The translations under genes and the position numbers were made by a program. 41,792 nucleotides of DNA from Planctomycetota bacterium (GTDB lineage: Bacteria > Planctomycetota > Planctomycetia > Planctomycetales > Planctomycetaceae): contig JAQBWV010000027.1 of the NCBI GenBank assembly GCA_027624335.1, positions 1 to 41,792 on the forward strand, given 5' to 3'. Below are positions 8,217 through 17,611 of the stretch, piece by piece; position 1 is the first letter of the stretch, and the number at the start of each line of letters is the position of its first letter. The notes under the pieces are model-generated. The model saw only the letters and a list, made by a program, of their open reading frames with translations, was not told where the DNA came from and searched no databases.

Positions 8217-10682
8217 TTACTGATCAGTTCTACTGAACTGCTGCAACAAGCTTCGTGCTCTCCACGCTACGTCCGGCTGCTCTTTCGCCTTTGCTGCCTG
8301 ACTCAGGACATAAAGTAGCTGTTCCAGGACTGGAAGTACCTGTTCATGTTCCGCGTCAGCCATCCAGTCAAGCAACATGACCTGCTCGTTGACACGATCG
8401 GTTCGCACGTAAGCCTTAATCACCCGCTTCATCGCTTCCTCGGTCGTTTCAATTCTGGACATTGATGTCAGAAGACCGGAGAACAGTTCCATACCAGTTT
8501 CCTGTTCGTTGTTCAGCACACGCAGCATGCTTTCAGCGGCTTCCGGGCTTCGACTGGGCGAAGTGATCCAGTCGCGAAATGCCCTGTCAGCGAGCATATG
8601 CCCATCATAAAACGCGCCCCCCCATGCCTGTTTCTGTTTGGAGTACCGGGGACCGCGTTTGAATCGCTCCACGCGAATGCATTCCCGGATTACTTCGGAG
8701 GCTGCCTCATCCGAGACGGCTGTCAGTTGTGTGTTCAATTGATCCGCGAGCTCTATTCCTCTGGTCAGGCCCTGGTCCGGGTCAAGTAAGTTGTTCAGGC
8801 GCAGATTCAGGTCAAATAACTGGTCGACGGTGTCACGAACCAGCTCCATGCTCAGACTGGCAGCCGCCATGCGCTGGTAGACCGGATTATCGACGTCGTG
8901 GCGATACCAGTAGGGATCAATGGCCTTCAGAATGTCTCTGAATGTGATCCCGTTCTGCTCTGTCATTCCATTCGCAATCGGTTCTGTGGCATCAGGTCCA
9001 AACTCGACGAGTGCCTCACGAGCTGTGTCACGGATTCTGGCGGTGCTGTGATTCCAGACATCCGCAAGTGGCCGTGAAGCAACAGTGCCAATTCTTGCGA
9101 GGGCCAATGTGGAATGCAGCACGACAGCGTCATCGTCGCTTAGAAGCATTCCGGCAAGTGGTTCGACTGCAGTTTGACCTGAATACCCAAGCGTATCGAT
9201 GCGTGCCAGCCGCGTGGTCTGGTCGACTTGACCGCCGGTACATTTCGAGGTGAGTCCTTCGATGCAGTCCTGAGCTGTTGGACCGAGACGTTGAAGCACG
9301 GCTCGGTAATTCCCACCGTCTACTGCTCCGGCACCCGTCACGAGCATCTCAGATCGACTGCGACTGCTTCCATTCATAACGACCATGAGCATTATGCTCA
9401 GCACGATTCCCAGCCCGCTGAACACTTCGAAGAAATGTTGTCCCGGCGGCTGGCCGATCCAGAACCCGGCCTGGTTGAGTCTGTTCGCTTTGATCGTGGC
9501 CAGTCGATCGCGAGCCACCTGTCGCAGGTCCCGATGCAGTTCTTCATCGGCTTCGATACGTTTCAGTTCCCGAACAGTCAGCAGGCGACCTTCCAGCAGC
9601 TTCAGGCTGATGGAGTCCTGTGCGTAGCTCAGGACCCCGGCGACGACCAGACCCGTGATGAATCGAAACCCGAATCCCAGAAAGCCTTCAACGATGCCGT
9701 CGGGAACGGAGTGCGGTCGCCAGTCGTAGACCTGAATGATGTCTGACACATCCACGACGCTGAGTGCGTTGACGACGAACCAGGGAGCGATGTCCTCCGG
9801 CTGCCAGCGTTGCCACTTGAATACGACGAAACACCAGAGGGCCACGTACGACACCACGAAGCCAGCCAGCACACACTTCACGATCGGCATCAGGCCCTGG
9901 TTTACCAGTTCTTCCTGAACCCATCGGATCAACTGGCCCACCCAGTCCACAAAGATCTTGAGGCATATCAGGTCGATCACGACGCGAAAGGCAATCAAGG
10001 CAAACGCGCTGAGATGACCATCCGGCTTGATCATCTCGACCTGGAACCCGTAGTCCTGCAGCGTGTCCAGGAAGTCTGCCGCTCGGACCGCGTGTTCCAG
10101 AGTGAAGAGAAACCAGTCACCGGCTGAAGGAGCGTTTGTCAGAGAGTACTCATCGGCACCGATATGGTGTGAAATCTGAAAAAACAACAATGTGAAAAGG
10201 AAGATCAGCGTTACCGAGTTTGGCAGGGCCGGTCTGTCACGACCGGCATTGATCAGCACGGAAAACGCGATCATTGCGTTTGCCGCGATGATCACCGCAG
10301 AAATCAGTAGAGGCAGTCCGTTTACGAAAAATGCCAGCACAGAAGATCTGGCTGATACCCACGGTTCGAGTTCCGCCCAGCAAATGGCTACCAGAATCCA
10401 CAGCAACGAGGCGGCGACCACATGCCATTGATACTGCCGGGCAAGTCTGATTCCGACTGGCAGAGCATTGGATGACGACTTCCCATCGCATTTGGCTGGT
10501 GCAGCATCCTGCATCGCGACCAGCTCATCGAGATTTACGAGGAATTCATCTTCGTCATCGACAGAGCCTTCGCGCGGAATCCGGATGCGGGCACCACAGG
10601 CACGGCACTCGATTGCTTTACGCGTAGAGTCGCGCTTTACGCGGTACTTCCTGCCACAGGAGCATTGCAGAACGACTGGCAT
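8217..10682 (-). CDS. Large membrane protein with N-terminal zinc ribbon and HEAT-like region
   Basis: An 821-residue protein not assignable to a named family. It opens with a cysteine ribbon (C7, C9, C26, C29; CSCG then CRACG) followed by an acidic linker. About seven to eight hydrophobic segments follow, including VVAASLLWILVAICWAE, LPLLISAVIIAANAM, VTLIFLFTLLFFQI, CVLAGFVVSYVALWCFVVF and LGIVLSIMLMVVMN. A soluble C-terminal half then has short helical HEAT-like repeats (VLHSTLALARIG, IRDTAREALVEFG). The start at 10682 is supported by GAGAGGG just upstream and by the ribbon beginning at once. It stands alone on the minus strand. A sensing or scaffold role at the membrane is possible but only a guess. 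Confidence 0.75.
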   Translation of the reverse strand: MPVVLQCSCGRKYRVKRDSTRKAIECRACGARIRIPREGSVDDEDEFLVNLDELVAMQDAAPAKCDGKSSSNALPVGIRLARQYQWHVVAASLLWILVAICWAELEPWVSARSSVLAFFVNGLPLLISAVIIAANAMIAFSVLINAGRDRPALPNSVTLIFLFTLLFFQISHHIGADEYSLTNAPSAGDWFLFTLEHAVRAADFLDTLQDYGFQVEMIKPDGHLSAFALIAFRVVIDLICLKIFVDWVGQLIRWVQEELVNQGLMPIVKCVLAGFVVSYVALWCFVVFKWQRWQPEDIAPWFVVNALSVVDVSDIIQVYDWRPHSVPDGIVEGFLGFGFRFITGLVVAGVLSYAQDSISLKLLEGRLLTVRELKRIEADEELHRDLRQVARDRLATIKANRLNQAGFWIGQPPGQHFFEVFSGLGIVLSIMLMVVMNGSSRSRSEMLVTGAGAVDGGNYRAVLQRLGPTAQDCIEGLTSKCTGGQVDQTTRLARIDTLGYSGQTAVEPLAGMLLSDDDAVVLHSTLALARIGTVASRPLADVWNHSTARIRDTAREALVEFGPDATEPIANGMTEQNGITFRDILKAIDPYWYRHDVDNPVYQRMAAASLSMELVRDTVDQLFDLNLRLNNLLDPDQGLTRGIELADQLNTQLTAVSDEAASEVIRECIRVERFKRGPRYSKQKQAWGGAFYDGHMLADRAFRDWITSPSRSPEAAESMLRVLNNEQETGMELFSGLLTSMSRIETTEEAMKRVIKAYVRTDRVNEQVMLLDWMADAEHEQVLPVLEQLLYVLSQAAKAKEQPDVAWRARSLLQQFSRTDQ

Positions 10683-11001
10683 GCTGCCCTCTCGGCCAAT
10701 GTCTGGCGTGGGCACGCCGATTGAACCGGCGCGCTCACATCGAAAGCAGTTTCGCGAACGAGTCCGCAGGCTGGGTCATGACTCGACATTTTCTGATTGT
10801 GTGGTAATGCGTCGATATTTGCGATCCCGCTGCGCGACCCGCCCATTCTGGACGAGCCACCCGATGGTCCGGTTCAACGAAATCGGTCATCTGGATCCGC
10901 GTGGTTGCTCGACCGCGACCATACCGGCAGAATCCGTCGCTCGCGGCGGGCCGTACTGAACGGCTCGAGCAATCTGCGACTGATTCACCGAAAGATGCCT
11001 G
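10683..11001. other. Divergent intergenic region
   Basis: This 319-bp gap separates the minus-strand zinc-ribbon protein from plus-strand psd, so promoters for both should lie here. The only structure I see is a diverged copy of the GGTCACGACC repeat at 10769-10787. No -35/-10 pair is convincing. Confidence 0.5.
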
Positions 11002-12018
11002 ATGAGCGACACGACTGACCAGCCCGGCAAATCCTCAGCCAAAAGTGGTCGAGCGCCAATTGAGCCGATGGATCCGCAGATCCTCGACATCCAGCCAGGT
11101 GGCGGAGTCGTCATCGAACTGGAGCAGAAGTGGGGCTGCGTGCGGCGCTGGTGGCTGAAGAATTTTTGCAAGGGGTATGTCGCGAAGATGGCCGCCTGTC
11201 GGAAAGGTGATCCGGCACTGGTCCCTCACGAAGTCCTCGATCCTCGCGATCTGAAGTTTTATCAGAATCAGACCGACTGCCACTGGGACAAGGCCGACGA
11301 CCCGTTTGCCTGGCGAGACAGACTGCCATTTGCACGTGTCGGGCTGGCCGAACTGCTGGTCTTTTCCGCCCTTTCCTGGCTGCCGGCCATCGCTGCTCTT
11401 ACGGCGTCGTTGACACTGGATGTGTCTAACGCGGTGCGGTACGTGCTTTGGTTCGTCGCTTTCGGCCTGTCGCTGTGCGGAGTCGAGTTCGCGTGGTTCT
11501 TCCGCGATCCCAAACGAGTCGTTCCGACAGAATCCGGACTTGTCGTTGCACCGGCCGATGGCAAGGTTGTGCACATCGAAGAGATCGACCACGACGACTT
11601 CATTGGCGGACCTGCGATCGAGATCGGCGTTTTCCTGTCGATCTTCAACGTCCACATCAACCGCGTTCCGATCGCGTGCCGAGTCATCGGTATTCGCTAC
11701 AAGCCGGGCAAAATGCTGAACGCGCTGCGTCCGGAATCCGCTCGTGAAAACGAACGCTTAACCTTGTGCCTGGAAGATTCCGCAGCCCCGCACCGCCGCA
11801 TGGTCGTCCGTCAGATTACTGGAGCACTTGCCCGCCGCATCGTCTGCTGGTTGAAACCCGGTGACGAACTGGCCCGAGGCGAACAGCTCGGCATGATCAA
11901 ACTCGGCTCCCGAACGGAACTTCTTCTACCTAAAGAGGAAGGCCTTGTGATCGTGACCAAACTCGGAGACAACATCGTCGCTGGCGAGACGATCATGGCA
12001 AAGTATCCAGCGGTGTGA
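11002..12018 (+). CDS. psd: Phosphatidylserine decarboxylase proenzyme
   Basis: A 338-residue pyruvoyl-dependent enzyme making phosphatidylethanolamine from phosphatidylserine at the inner membrane. The catalytic C-terminal part shows PADGKVVHIEE, the FLSIFNVHINRVP histidine segment and MIKLGSRTEL, where the Ser of the GS pair is expected to become the pyruvoyl group after self-cleavage. Two membrane segments precede it (about residues 115-160). The N-terminal ~110 residues (ILDIQPGGGV, then HEVLDPRDLKFY) go beyond the core enzyme and look like a lineage-specific extension. The stop is followed in the same frame by a remnant of fructose-1,6-bisphosphatase. The core assignment is firm; the function of the extension is unknown. 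Confidence 0.92.
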   Translation: MSDTTDQPGKSSAKSGRAPIEPMDPQILDIQPGGGVVIELEQKWGCVRRWWLKNFCKGYVAKMAACRKGDPALVPHEVLDPRDLKFYQNQTDCHWDKADDPFAWRDRLPFARVGLAELLVFSALSWLPAIAALTASLTLDVSNAVRYVLWFVAFGLSLCGVEFAWFFRDPKRVVPTESGLVVAPADGKVVHIEEIDHDDFIGGPAIEIGVFLSIFNVHINRVPIACRVIGIRYKPGKMLNALRPESARENERLTLCLEDSAAPHRRMVVRQITGALARRIVCWLKPGDELARGEQLGMIKLGSRTELLLPKEEGLVIVTKLGDNIVAGETIMAKYPAV

Positions 12019-12048
12019 CCTGCTCACCCACCAACGGAATCGAACTCT

Positions 12049-12249
12049 GAGGGCAAACTTCGCCTGCTGTACGAAGCCAACCCGGTGGCGTTTTTTACCG
12101 AACAGGCCGGCGGCGTGGCTATCGATGGCAAGCGTCGTATTCTCGACATTCAGCCGGGCAGCATCCATCAGCGAATTCCGCTGGTCGTCGGCAGTCGCGT
12201 TGAAATGGCCGACTTTGAACGGTTCTTCGCTGAACAGGAAACAGACTGA
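12049..12249 (+). pseudogene. fbp: C-terminal remnant of class I fructose-1,6-bisphosphatase
   Basis: The 66 codons before TGA at 12247-12249 read [11 protein letters not shown], then [29 protein letters not shown] and a short tail. This matches the end of class I FBPase ([16 protein letters not shown]...HQR.P...GS). The full enzyme is about 330 residues; the N-terminal four fifths, with most of the active site, is absent. No start codon or ribosome-binding site precedes the fragment; the frame simply continues after the psd stop. Codons and conserved residues look intact, so truncation seems recent or the piece is under constraint. Its stop overlaps the first possible ATG of the next gene (TGATG), which suggests that a complete fbp was once coupled to the aldolase gene. 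Confidence 0.85.
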
Positions 12250-12263
12250 TGGGAGCGAACGGG

Positions 12264-13550
12264 ATGACCAGACAGCTGACACATCCACGCGATGAGATCA
12301 TGCAGACGATGGAGCGAATCTATCGTTATCGCATGACGACAACGTCGGGCGGCAATCTCTCCATTCGCGACGAATCGGGCGACATCTGGATCACGCCCGC
12401 TCGGGTCGACAAGGGTAACCTGACCCGCAACGACATCATCAACGTGAGAAGCGATGGAACGACCGAAGGTCCTCATCCACCGTCCTCCGAGTTTCCGTTT
12501 CATCAGGCAATCTACGAAGCGCGGCCCGACGTCCAGGCCGTTGTCCATGCGCATCCCGTTGCACTTGTGGCGTTCAGCATCTGCCGTCAGACGCCGGACA
12601 CGCGGCTCTTTCATCAGGCGCATACCGTGTGTGGCCAGACGGGCTTTGCGCCCTATGCGTTACCTGGCAGCCGACAGCTCGGGAGCAACATTGCGGAGAG
12701 ATTCAAAGCTGGCTGCGACAGCGTCATTCTTGAGAACCACGGAGTCGTCGTTGCCGGTGAGTCGCTCTCGCACGCCTTCCAGCGTTTTGAAGCGTTTGAG
12801 TTCGCCGGTAAGACGATCATCAAGGGACGTCAGCTGGGAAACATTCGGTATCTGACGGATGAACAACTCGAACAGGCAACTTCCCGAGACGTTGCGCTGG
12901 AGTCGTTTAGTCCACGGCCCGCATCAGCAGTCGAAAAAGAATGCCGACGTCAGCTCTGTGAATTCATCCGTCGTGGCTGCCGACAACGCCTGTTAATCAG
13001 CACCGAAGGCAGTTTCTCGGCGCGACTCGGCGAGGACTCCTTCCTGATCACTCCGACTCAGCAGGATCGCGAGTCGCTTGGCGTATCCGATCTTGTGCTT
13101 GTCCAGGGAAATCAGCGTGAGGCGGACAGGAAAGCCAGTCGGGCGGTCTTCGCTCATCAGGCCATTTATCGAATGCACCCGAATGTGCAGGCGATCGTCT
13201 TTGCACATCCGGTCAACGCAACCGCATTCAGCGTGACAGATTCGACATTCGATACTCGCACGATTCCTGAAAGCTACGTCTTTCTCCGAGACGTTCAACG
13301 TGTTCCGTATGGCGTGCAGTACCAGACTGACGGAAGTATCGCCAATTTCGTTTCGGATGCATCTCCGGCAGCCATTCTGGAAAACGACGGTGTCCTCATC
13401 ACTGGCTCCAGTGTGCTCGATGCCTTTGACCGGCTGGAGGTCCTTGAGTCAACTGCCGAAGCAGTGATCAACGCTCGCTCCATCGGCGATGTGTCTGCGA
13501 TGCCCGATGCAGTGATCAGTGAATTGCGCAGCGCATTCGGAATCGTATAG
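12264..13550 (+). CDS. Tandem class II aldolase/adducin domain protein
   Basis: A 428-residue protein with two class II aldolase (FucA/AraD/adducin) domains in tandem, where the family norm is one domain of about 210-220 residues. Domain 1 (about 1-215) has the SGGNLS phosphate loop, catalytic E76 (SSEFPFH) and zinc ligands H95, H97 (HAHP) and H159 (ENHG). Domain 2 (about 220-428) keeps the fold but reads FAHP at 313-316 and ENDG at 373-376, and loses the Glu, so it should not bind zinc normally. The start at 12264 has GGGAG 7 bp upstream; the ATG at 12249 overlaps the FBPase remnant stop and is an alternative. Likely reaction: zinc-dependent aldol cleavage or epimerisation of a sugar phosphate, substrate unknown. 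Confidence 0.85.
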   Translation: MTRQLTHPRDEIMQTMERIYRYRMTTTSGGNLSIRDESGDIWITPARVDKGNLTRNDIINVRSDGTTEGPHPPSSEFPFHQAIYEARPDVQAVVHAHPVALVAFSICRQTPDTRLFHQAHTVCGQTGFAPYALPGSRQLGSNIAERFKAGCDSVILENHGVVVAGESLSHAFQRFEAFEFAGKTIIKGRQLGNIRYLTDEQLEQATSRDVALESFSPRPASAVEKECRRQLCEFIRRGCRQRLLISTEGSFSARLGEDSFLITPTQQDRESLGVSDLVLVQGNQREADRKASRAVFAHQAIYRMHPNVQAIVFAHPVNATAFSVTDSTFDTRTIPESYVFLRDVQRVPYGVQYQTDGSIANFVSDASPAAILENDGVLITGSSVLDAFDRLEVLESTAEAVINARSIGDVSAMPDAVISELRSAFGIV

Positions 13551-13632
13551 CACGGGATCACGAATACGGGGCAGCTGTCAGGCGTGTACCCTTGCGGTGA
13601 GACGTAAACGGCTCGGCGGTATGCCTGAGAAA

Positions 13633-15012
13633 TCACGCCATGATTTCGGGCATTGTCCCGGTGCTGTCTGCATACGATTCGCGTTCGATGCCAAGGGCCT
13701 GCAACTGCGTTAGCCAGAGATTGGCCAATGGCGTGCCCGTCCTGCAGTGGATGTGTTTACCCAGCTTCAGTTTTCCGCCTCCACCGCCCGCCACGACCAG
13801 TGGCAGATCGTTGTACTGGTGAGTGGTACCATCACCCATGCCAGCGCCGAGTGTGAAAATCGTGTTGTCGAGCAGCGTTGTGCCGTTTGCTTCCTCGATG
13901 CTTTCCATTCGCTCGAGTAGTCGCGTGAAGGCGGAGACATGGAAGTTGTCCAGCTTGAGCAGGTCCTCCAGATGGTTCTGCGGACTGTGTGTCATGGAGT
14001 GATGACTGTGTGGTTTATCGAGGATTCCCTCCCAGTTGGTTGGTGTGGTCCACCGCTCGGGCCCCACCATCAGGGAACCAACGTTCGTCAAGTTACTCTG
14101 CAACGCCGTCACCAGCAGATCACCCATCAAGTGGATGTATTCATTGCGCGGCAAATGCTCGGCCGGGCGCTCAATCCTGGCTGCAGCCAGCTCCGACTTC
14201 ATCGAGTCAATGCGATCCATGCGGTTTTCGATCGTGCGAATCGCTTCGAAGTACTCGTCGAACTTTCGTCGGTCGGCGGCACTCAGTCGCTGCTGCAACT
14301 GGCGGGCATTGCCGAGGGCCAGGTCAGTGATGTTTCGGAATCGCGTGTTGGCTCGAGTGCCGAACAGTCGGTCGTAGACCTGGCGTGGATTTCTCATGGA
14401 GGGAGCGACGTGGCCAGTGCCATACCACGACATATTGTCGAAGAAGATGGACTCGATGTTGTTCTTGTGGTCGTTGCAACTCAACTCAAGAGTGGAATAG
14501 GGCGTTGTCTGGCCAATGCTGTCCGCGGCGATGTGATCCAGAGTTCGGGCGAGTGGGTACGCGGAATTCTTGACCTCAAACGGCGCAACACTCGTCAGGA
14601 AGCAGGATGCAGCCTGAGCATGTGAGTCGGTTCCATGCTGGAACGTGCGATCCATGCCCGTAATCAGTGAGATTCGATCTCGCATCGTGTGAAGTGGAGC
14701 CAGTGTCGGTGTGAAGGTCAGCGGATGACTGCCAACCGGAACGGTCTTGCCCTCGAAACGCCAGACGTTGTTCTGTCCGGCAAAACTCGGCAACGGTCGG
14801 TCGCCCTCGCCGGGGAAGAATCCTCGTCGCACGATTCCGTTTGGTAAGTAGAAGAACGCCAGACGCTGCGCCGGAGCGGACGCCTGACTGGCGTCTTCCG
14901 CGTTGCTGCGGCTGGTGAAGCTCTCAAGCCATGGGAGGCTCAGGGCGACACCACCGGTACCAGCAAGAAATCGGCGGCGCGTTACGGGACGGAGATGTTT
15001 GTTATTGGTCAT
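13633..15012 (-). CDS. DUF1552 domain protein, Tat-exported
   Basis: A 459-residue DUF1552 protein with a twin-arginine leader (TRRRFLAGTGGVALSLPWL, about residues 11-29). The body has the family pattern (RLAFFYLPNGIV, LSLITGMD-like segment, DSHAQAASCFLT, TLGAGMGDGTTH). The biochemical role is unproven; in planctomycetes these genes are almost always paired with DUF1592-type c-haem proteins, as here, and are thought to act together outside the cytoplasmic membrane. Its ATG overlaps the stop of the upstream DUF1592 gene by 4 bp, so the two are translationally coupled. Confidence 0.93.
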   Translation of the reverse strand: MTNNKHLRPVTRRRFLAGTGGVALSLPWLESFTSRSNAEDASQASAPAQRLAFFYLPNGIVRRGFFPGEGDRPLPSFAGQNNVWRFEGKTVPVGSHPLTFTPTLAPLHTMRDRISLITGMDRTFQHGTDSHAQAASCFLTSVAPFEVKNSAYPLARTLDHIAADSIGQTTPYSTLELSCNDHKNNIESIFFDNMSWYGTGHVAPSMRNPRQVYDRLFGTRANTRFRNITDLALGNARQLQQRLSAADRRKFDEYFEAIRTIENRMDRIDSMKSELAAARIERPAEHLPRNEYIHLMGDLLVTALQSNLTNVGSLMVGPERWTTPTNWEGILDKPHSHHSMTHSPQNHLEDLLKLDNFHVSAFTRLLERMESIEEANGTTLLDNTIFTLGAGMGDGTTHQYNDLPLVVAGGGGGKLKLGKHIHCRTGTPLANLWLTQLQALGIERESYADSTGTMPEIMA

Positions 15013-17084
15013 TGGCCATCTTTCAGCGTTTGATCATTGGAATTCTTGTGAAGAAATGGTTCACTCATCGCGACGCTCTTGAGCACGGCACGCATCTGGT
15101 CCTGCCCCGCCATTGCTCTCGCCGTCATGTCGTCCAGTGCGGGAAAATCGGCGGGTCCGAGTTCCCGACCGAGAGCATAGGACAGCAGATGAGAGACGAA
15201 GCCGCGAACGAACCGGTGTTTCTCCTGAAGTATCAGCCGCTTGAATTCGACGACCGTTTGAAATTCATGCTGATTGAATAAAACTCCGCTGGTGTCCACG
15301 TCTCGCCCATTTTCGTACTTGTCCCGCCAGACGCCTGTCGGGCCGTAGTTCTCCAGCGCAAAACCGAGAGGATCGATCCTGTTGTGACAGCCGGCGCAGT
15401 CGGCTCGTTTGCGATGCACGGCCAGACGCTCGCGAATCGTAAGTTTCTCCAGCTCTTCCCTGTCGACTTCCGGCAATGGTGGAACGTCTGCCGGCGGCGG
15501 TTCTGGTGGATCGTTGAAGATCACCGCGTTCACCCAGGCACCGCGGGTGATCGGCTGCGTGCGTGTGGGAGTGGACGTCATCGTCATCACCGCAGCATTG
15601 GTGATCACGCCGCCTCGACGCGGGTCGTCCAGGGGAACACGTTTGAAGAGCTGCACCTGGACGTCGTGTCCTCCGGCTGATTTGCCCTCGTAGTTCTGCC
15701 GGAGCATATCGCTTTGCCATGTGAACTTCGGGTCCAGGAGTTCCACGATCGAGAGGTCTTCTATGTAGACCGTCTCGAAGAGCAACAGTGGCTCGGACAT
15801 CATGTGGAGACTGGTCCGGTACCCGTTGTAGTAGAAGTAGGGAAACTTCTTCGGATCCGGGATCGAGGTAATCAGCCGATCCAATTGCAGCCACTGTGCG
15901 GGGAAGTTGTCGCAGAATCGACTTGATCGTACGTCATTCAGCATCCGATCGATCTGCGTGCTGAGTGTTTCGGGATCGCTCAGTGTGCCCGACTCGGCAA
16001 GGTCAAGCAAAGTGTCATCGGGAATGCTGCTCCAGAAGAATTGAGCGAGACGCGAGGCCAGCTCGAAGCCATCCACACGCCGACGACCTCGATCCTCGCC
16101 TTCTGGATTCTTCCGGTCGATCGTCTCGTAGGAATAGAGGAAGTCCGGCATGCCCAGGACTGCTCCGACGATCGTGCGCATCGTGTCCTCGAACGAAGCG
16201 CCCGACGCGAGCTGCTGTTCCGCAAAGACCGTAAAACGATCGATGGTCTCGGGATCAACCGGTCGGCGAAACGCGCGTCGGAGCAGCGTCTTCAATCTGG
16301 TGCGGATCACGTCCTCGACAGATCCACGGGCTGATCGGCCGGGTGGTGCAAACAGACGGTCCCAGCTACGGCATTCCCTGGAATTGAGGTCCGAGCTCTC
16401 CACAATCGTCTGACTCAACTGCAGAAACGACTCCATTAACAGGGGTGAAAGTGTCAGGTGGTCGGCGCGATTGTCAAAACCATGTTCAGCGCGTTTGTCC
16501 TGAGGGAAAGCTGCGACACCGTTGAATCCTTCAGGACGCTGATTGTCGATGTCTTTGGACAGCGGACGACTGGAGACCCGGACTTGCTCCGGCATTTTTC
16601 CGGTCTCCGGTCGGAAGTAATCCTCACGGCGCCGCAACAGCCGCTCGTTGAGCTGGAAGATGTCGCGATCCAGTTCAAGCAAATCGACAACGGCGTTGTT
16701 GTACTGGAACCGGTTCATTCGTCGGATCGGCGTGGGACCGAACGCTTGCGTCTTCAACGCCTGGTCACGCAGCACCTGGAGCTGCATAATCATCCGCTCG
16801 CGTGTCCCGACGGGAAGAGCTGGTTCATCGTCCGGGGGCATCTCACGATCGTTCAAAACCGTGATCAGTTTCTCGAGTAACTTGGGTCGAGCGAGCAGAT
16901 CATCGTCCGACCTCATCGCCAGCAGGTTGACCTTGCCTGCGACCTTCTCTTCGTTGCCGTGACACCTGGAGCAGTGTGTCTTGAACGCAGACCGCAGCGA
17001 CGTCGATGAATCTTCAGCCCACAATGACGAGGACAGGCCGATTAACATCGCCAGGGCGATGGAAGTCGTGACCGCGTTTCTCAT
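15009..17084 (-). CDS. DUF1592/DUF1588/DUF1585-type planctomycete cytochrome c-like protein
   Basis: A 691-residue exported protein with a signal peptide (ALAMLIGLSSSLWAED) and an N-terminal c-type haem motif (HCSRCHG, residues about 37-43). It runs through the usual order: DUF1587 (RMNRFQYNNAVVDLL), DUF1595, DUF1592 (FELASRLAQFFWSSIPDD), DUF1588 with a second CxxCH (DCAGCHNRIDPLGFALENY) and DUF1585 at the end (FVRGFVSHLLSYALGRELG). It is the first gene of a two-gene operon with the DUF1552 partner. Function in the planctomycete periplasm is unknown; electron transfer linked to degradation of complex organic matter has been suggested for the group. Confidence 0.94.
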   Translation of the reverse strand: MRNAVTTSIALAMLIGLSSSLWAEDSSTSLRSAFKTHCSRCHGNEEKVAGKVNLLAMRSDDDLLARPKLLEKLITVLNDREMPPDDEPALPVGTRERMIMQLQVLRDQALKTQAFGPTPIRRMNRFQYNNAVVDLLELDRDIFQLNERLLRRREDYFRPETGKMPEQVRVSSRPLSKDIDNQRPEGFNGVAAFPQDKRAEHGFDNRADHLTLSPLLMESFLQLSQTIVESSDLNSRECRSWDRLFAPPGRSARGSVEDVIRTRLKTLLRRAFRRPVDPETIDRFTVFAEQQLASGASFEDTMRTIVGAVLGMPDFLYSYETIDRKNPEGEDRGRRRVDGFELASRLAQFFWSSIPDDTLLDLAESGTLSDPETLSTQIDRMLNDVRSSRFCDNFPAQWLQLDRLITSIPDPKKFPYFYYNGYRTSLHMMSEPLLLFETVYIEDLSIVELLDPKFTWQSDMLRQNYEGKSAGGHDVQVQLFKRVPLDDPRRGGVITNAAVMTMTSTPTRTQPITRGAWVNAVIFNDPPEPPPADVPPLPEVDREELEKLTIRERLAVHRKRADCAGCHNRIDPLGFALENYGPTGVWRDKYENGRDVDTSGVLFNQHEFQTVVEFKRLILQEKHRFVRGFVSHLLSYALGRELGPADFPALDDMTARAMAGQDQMRAVLKSVAMSEPFLHKNSNDQTLKDGQ

Positions 17085-17611
17085 GATCTTGAACTCACAT
17101 TTGTTCTTGAGTGGCTCAGAACCAGGTCTCAGGTGCTATCGTCGACTGACGGGTCCGGTTTCGCAATTGTCTTCCGGAGTTGAGCGGTATTGCAGCCCCT
17201 GTCGGTTCGGTTGACGTCGACCTGCAATCAATTGTCGCGATGAACGCGAAGATCGGTCCAGCGCGATCTCAGTTATCTCATGGTACGGGGAGCCAGACAA
17301 TTCATGAAGTACGAGCATCCGAAACAGTATTTCTGGATGTGATGCTCGCCACCAGACAACAACGGAAACTCATCCAGGCTGTCCGCGCCATAGCTCATCG
17401 ATAAGTCCGCTCCGTCAATTCGGCACTGCCCGGAATCGCTCGATGAGATCTTCCCCCTCACCGTGGCGCCACGACGCAGTTGCGTCGAAGACGCGGAATT
17501 GCCGTTTGCGGTTTTGAGCAAATCCACTCATGATGGCTCGGTCCGCCGCGCATCCGATCTGGTTTTCTGTTCAAGTTGCAGGCGGTAATTTTCCAACGAT
17601 GGTGGTCGGTC
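17085..17611. other. Divergent intergenic region
   Basis: A 527-bp gap between the DUF1592 gene (minus) and the kinase gene (plus). Short open frames exist on both strands, but none shows a recognisable protein or a good ribosome-binding site. I saw no repeat, terminator hairpin or RNA gene. Promoters for both flanking genes are expected here. Confidence 0.45.

Noticed and set aside
12016..12249. Stop-codon readthrough making a Psd-FBPase fusion
   Set aside because: The frame agrees, but an FBPase tail without its catalytic core has no plausible role, and no selenocysteine or readthrough signal is visible.
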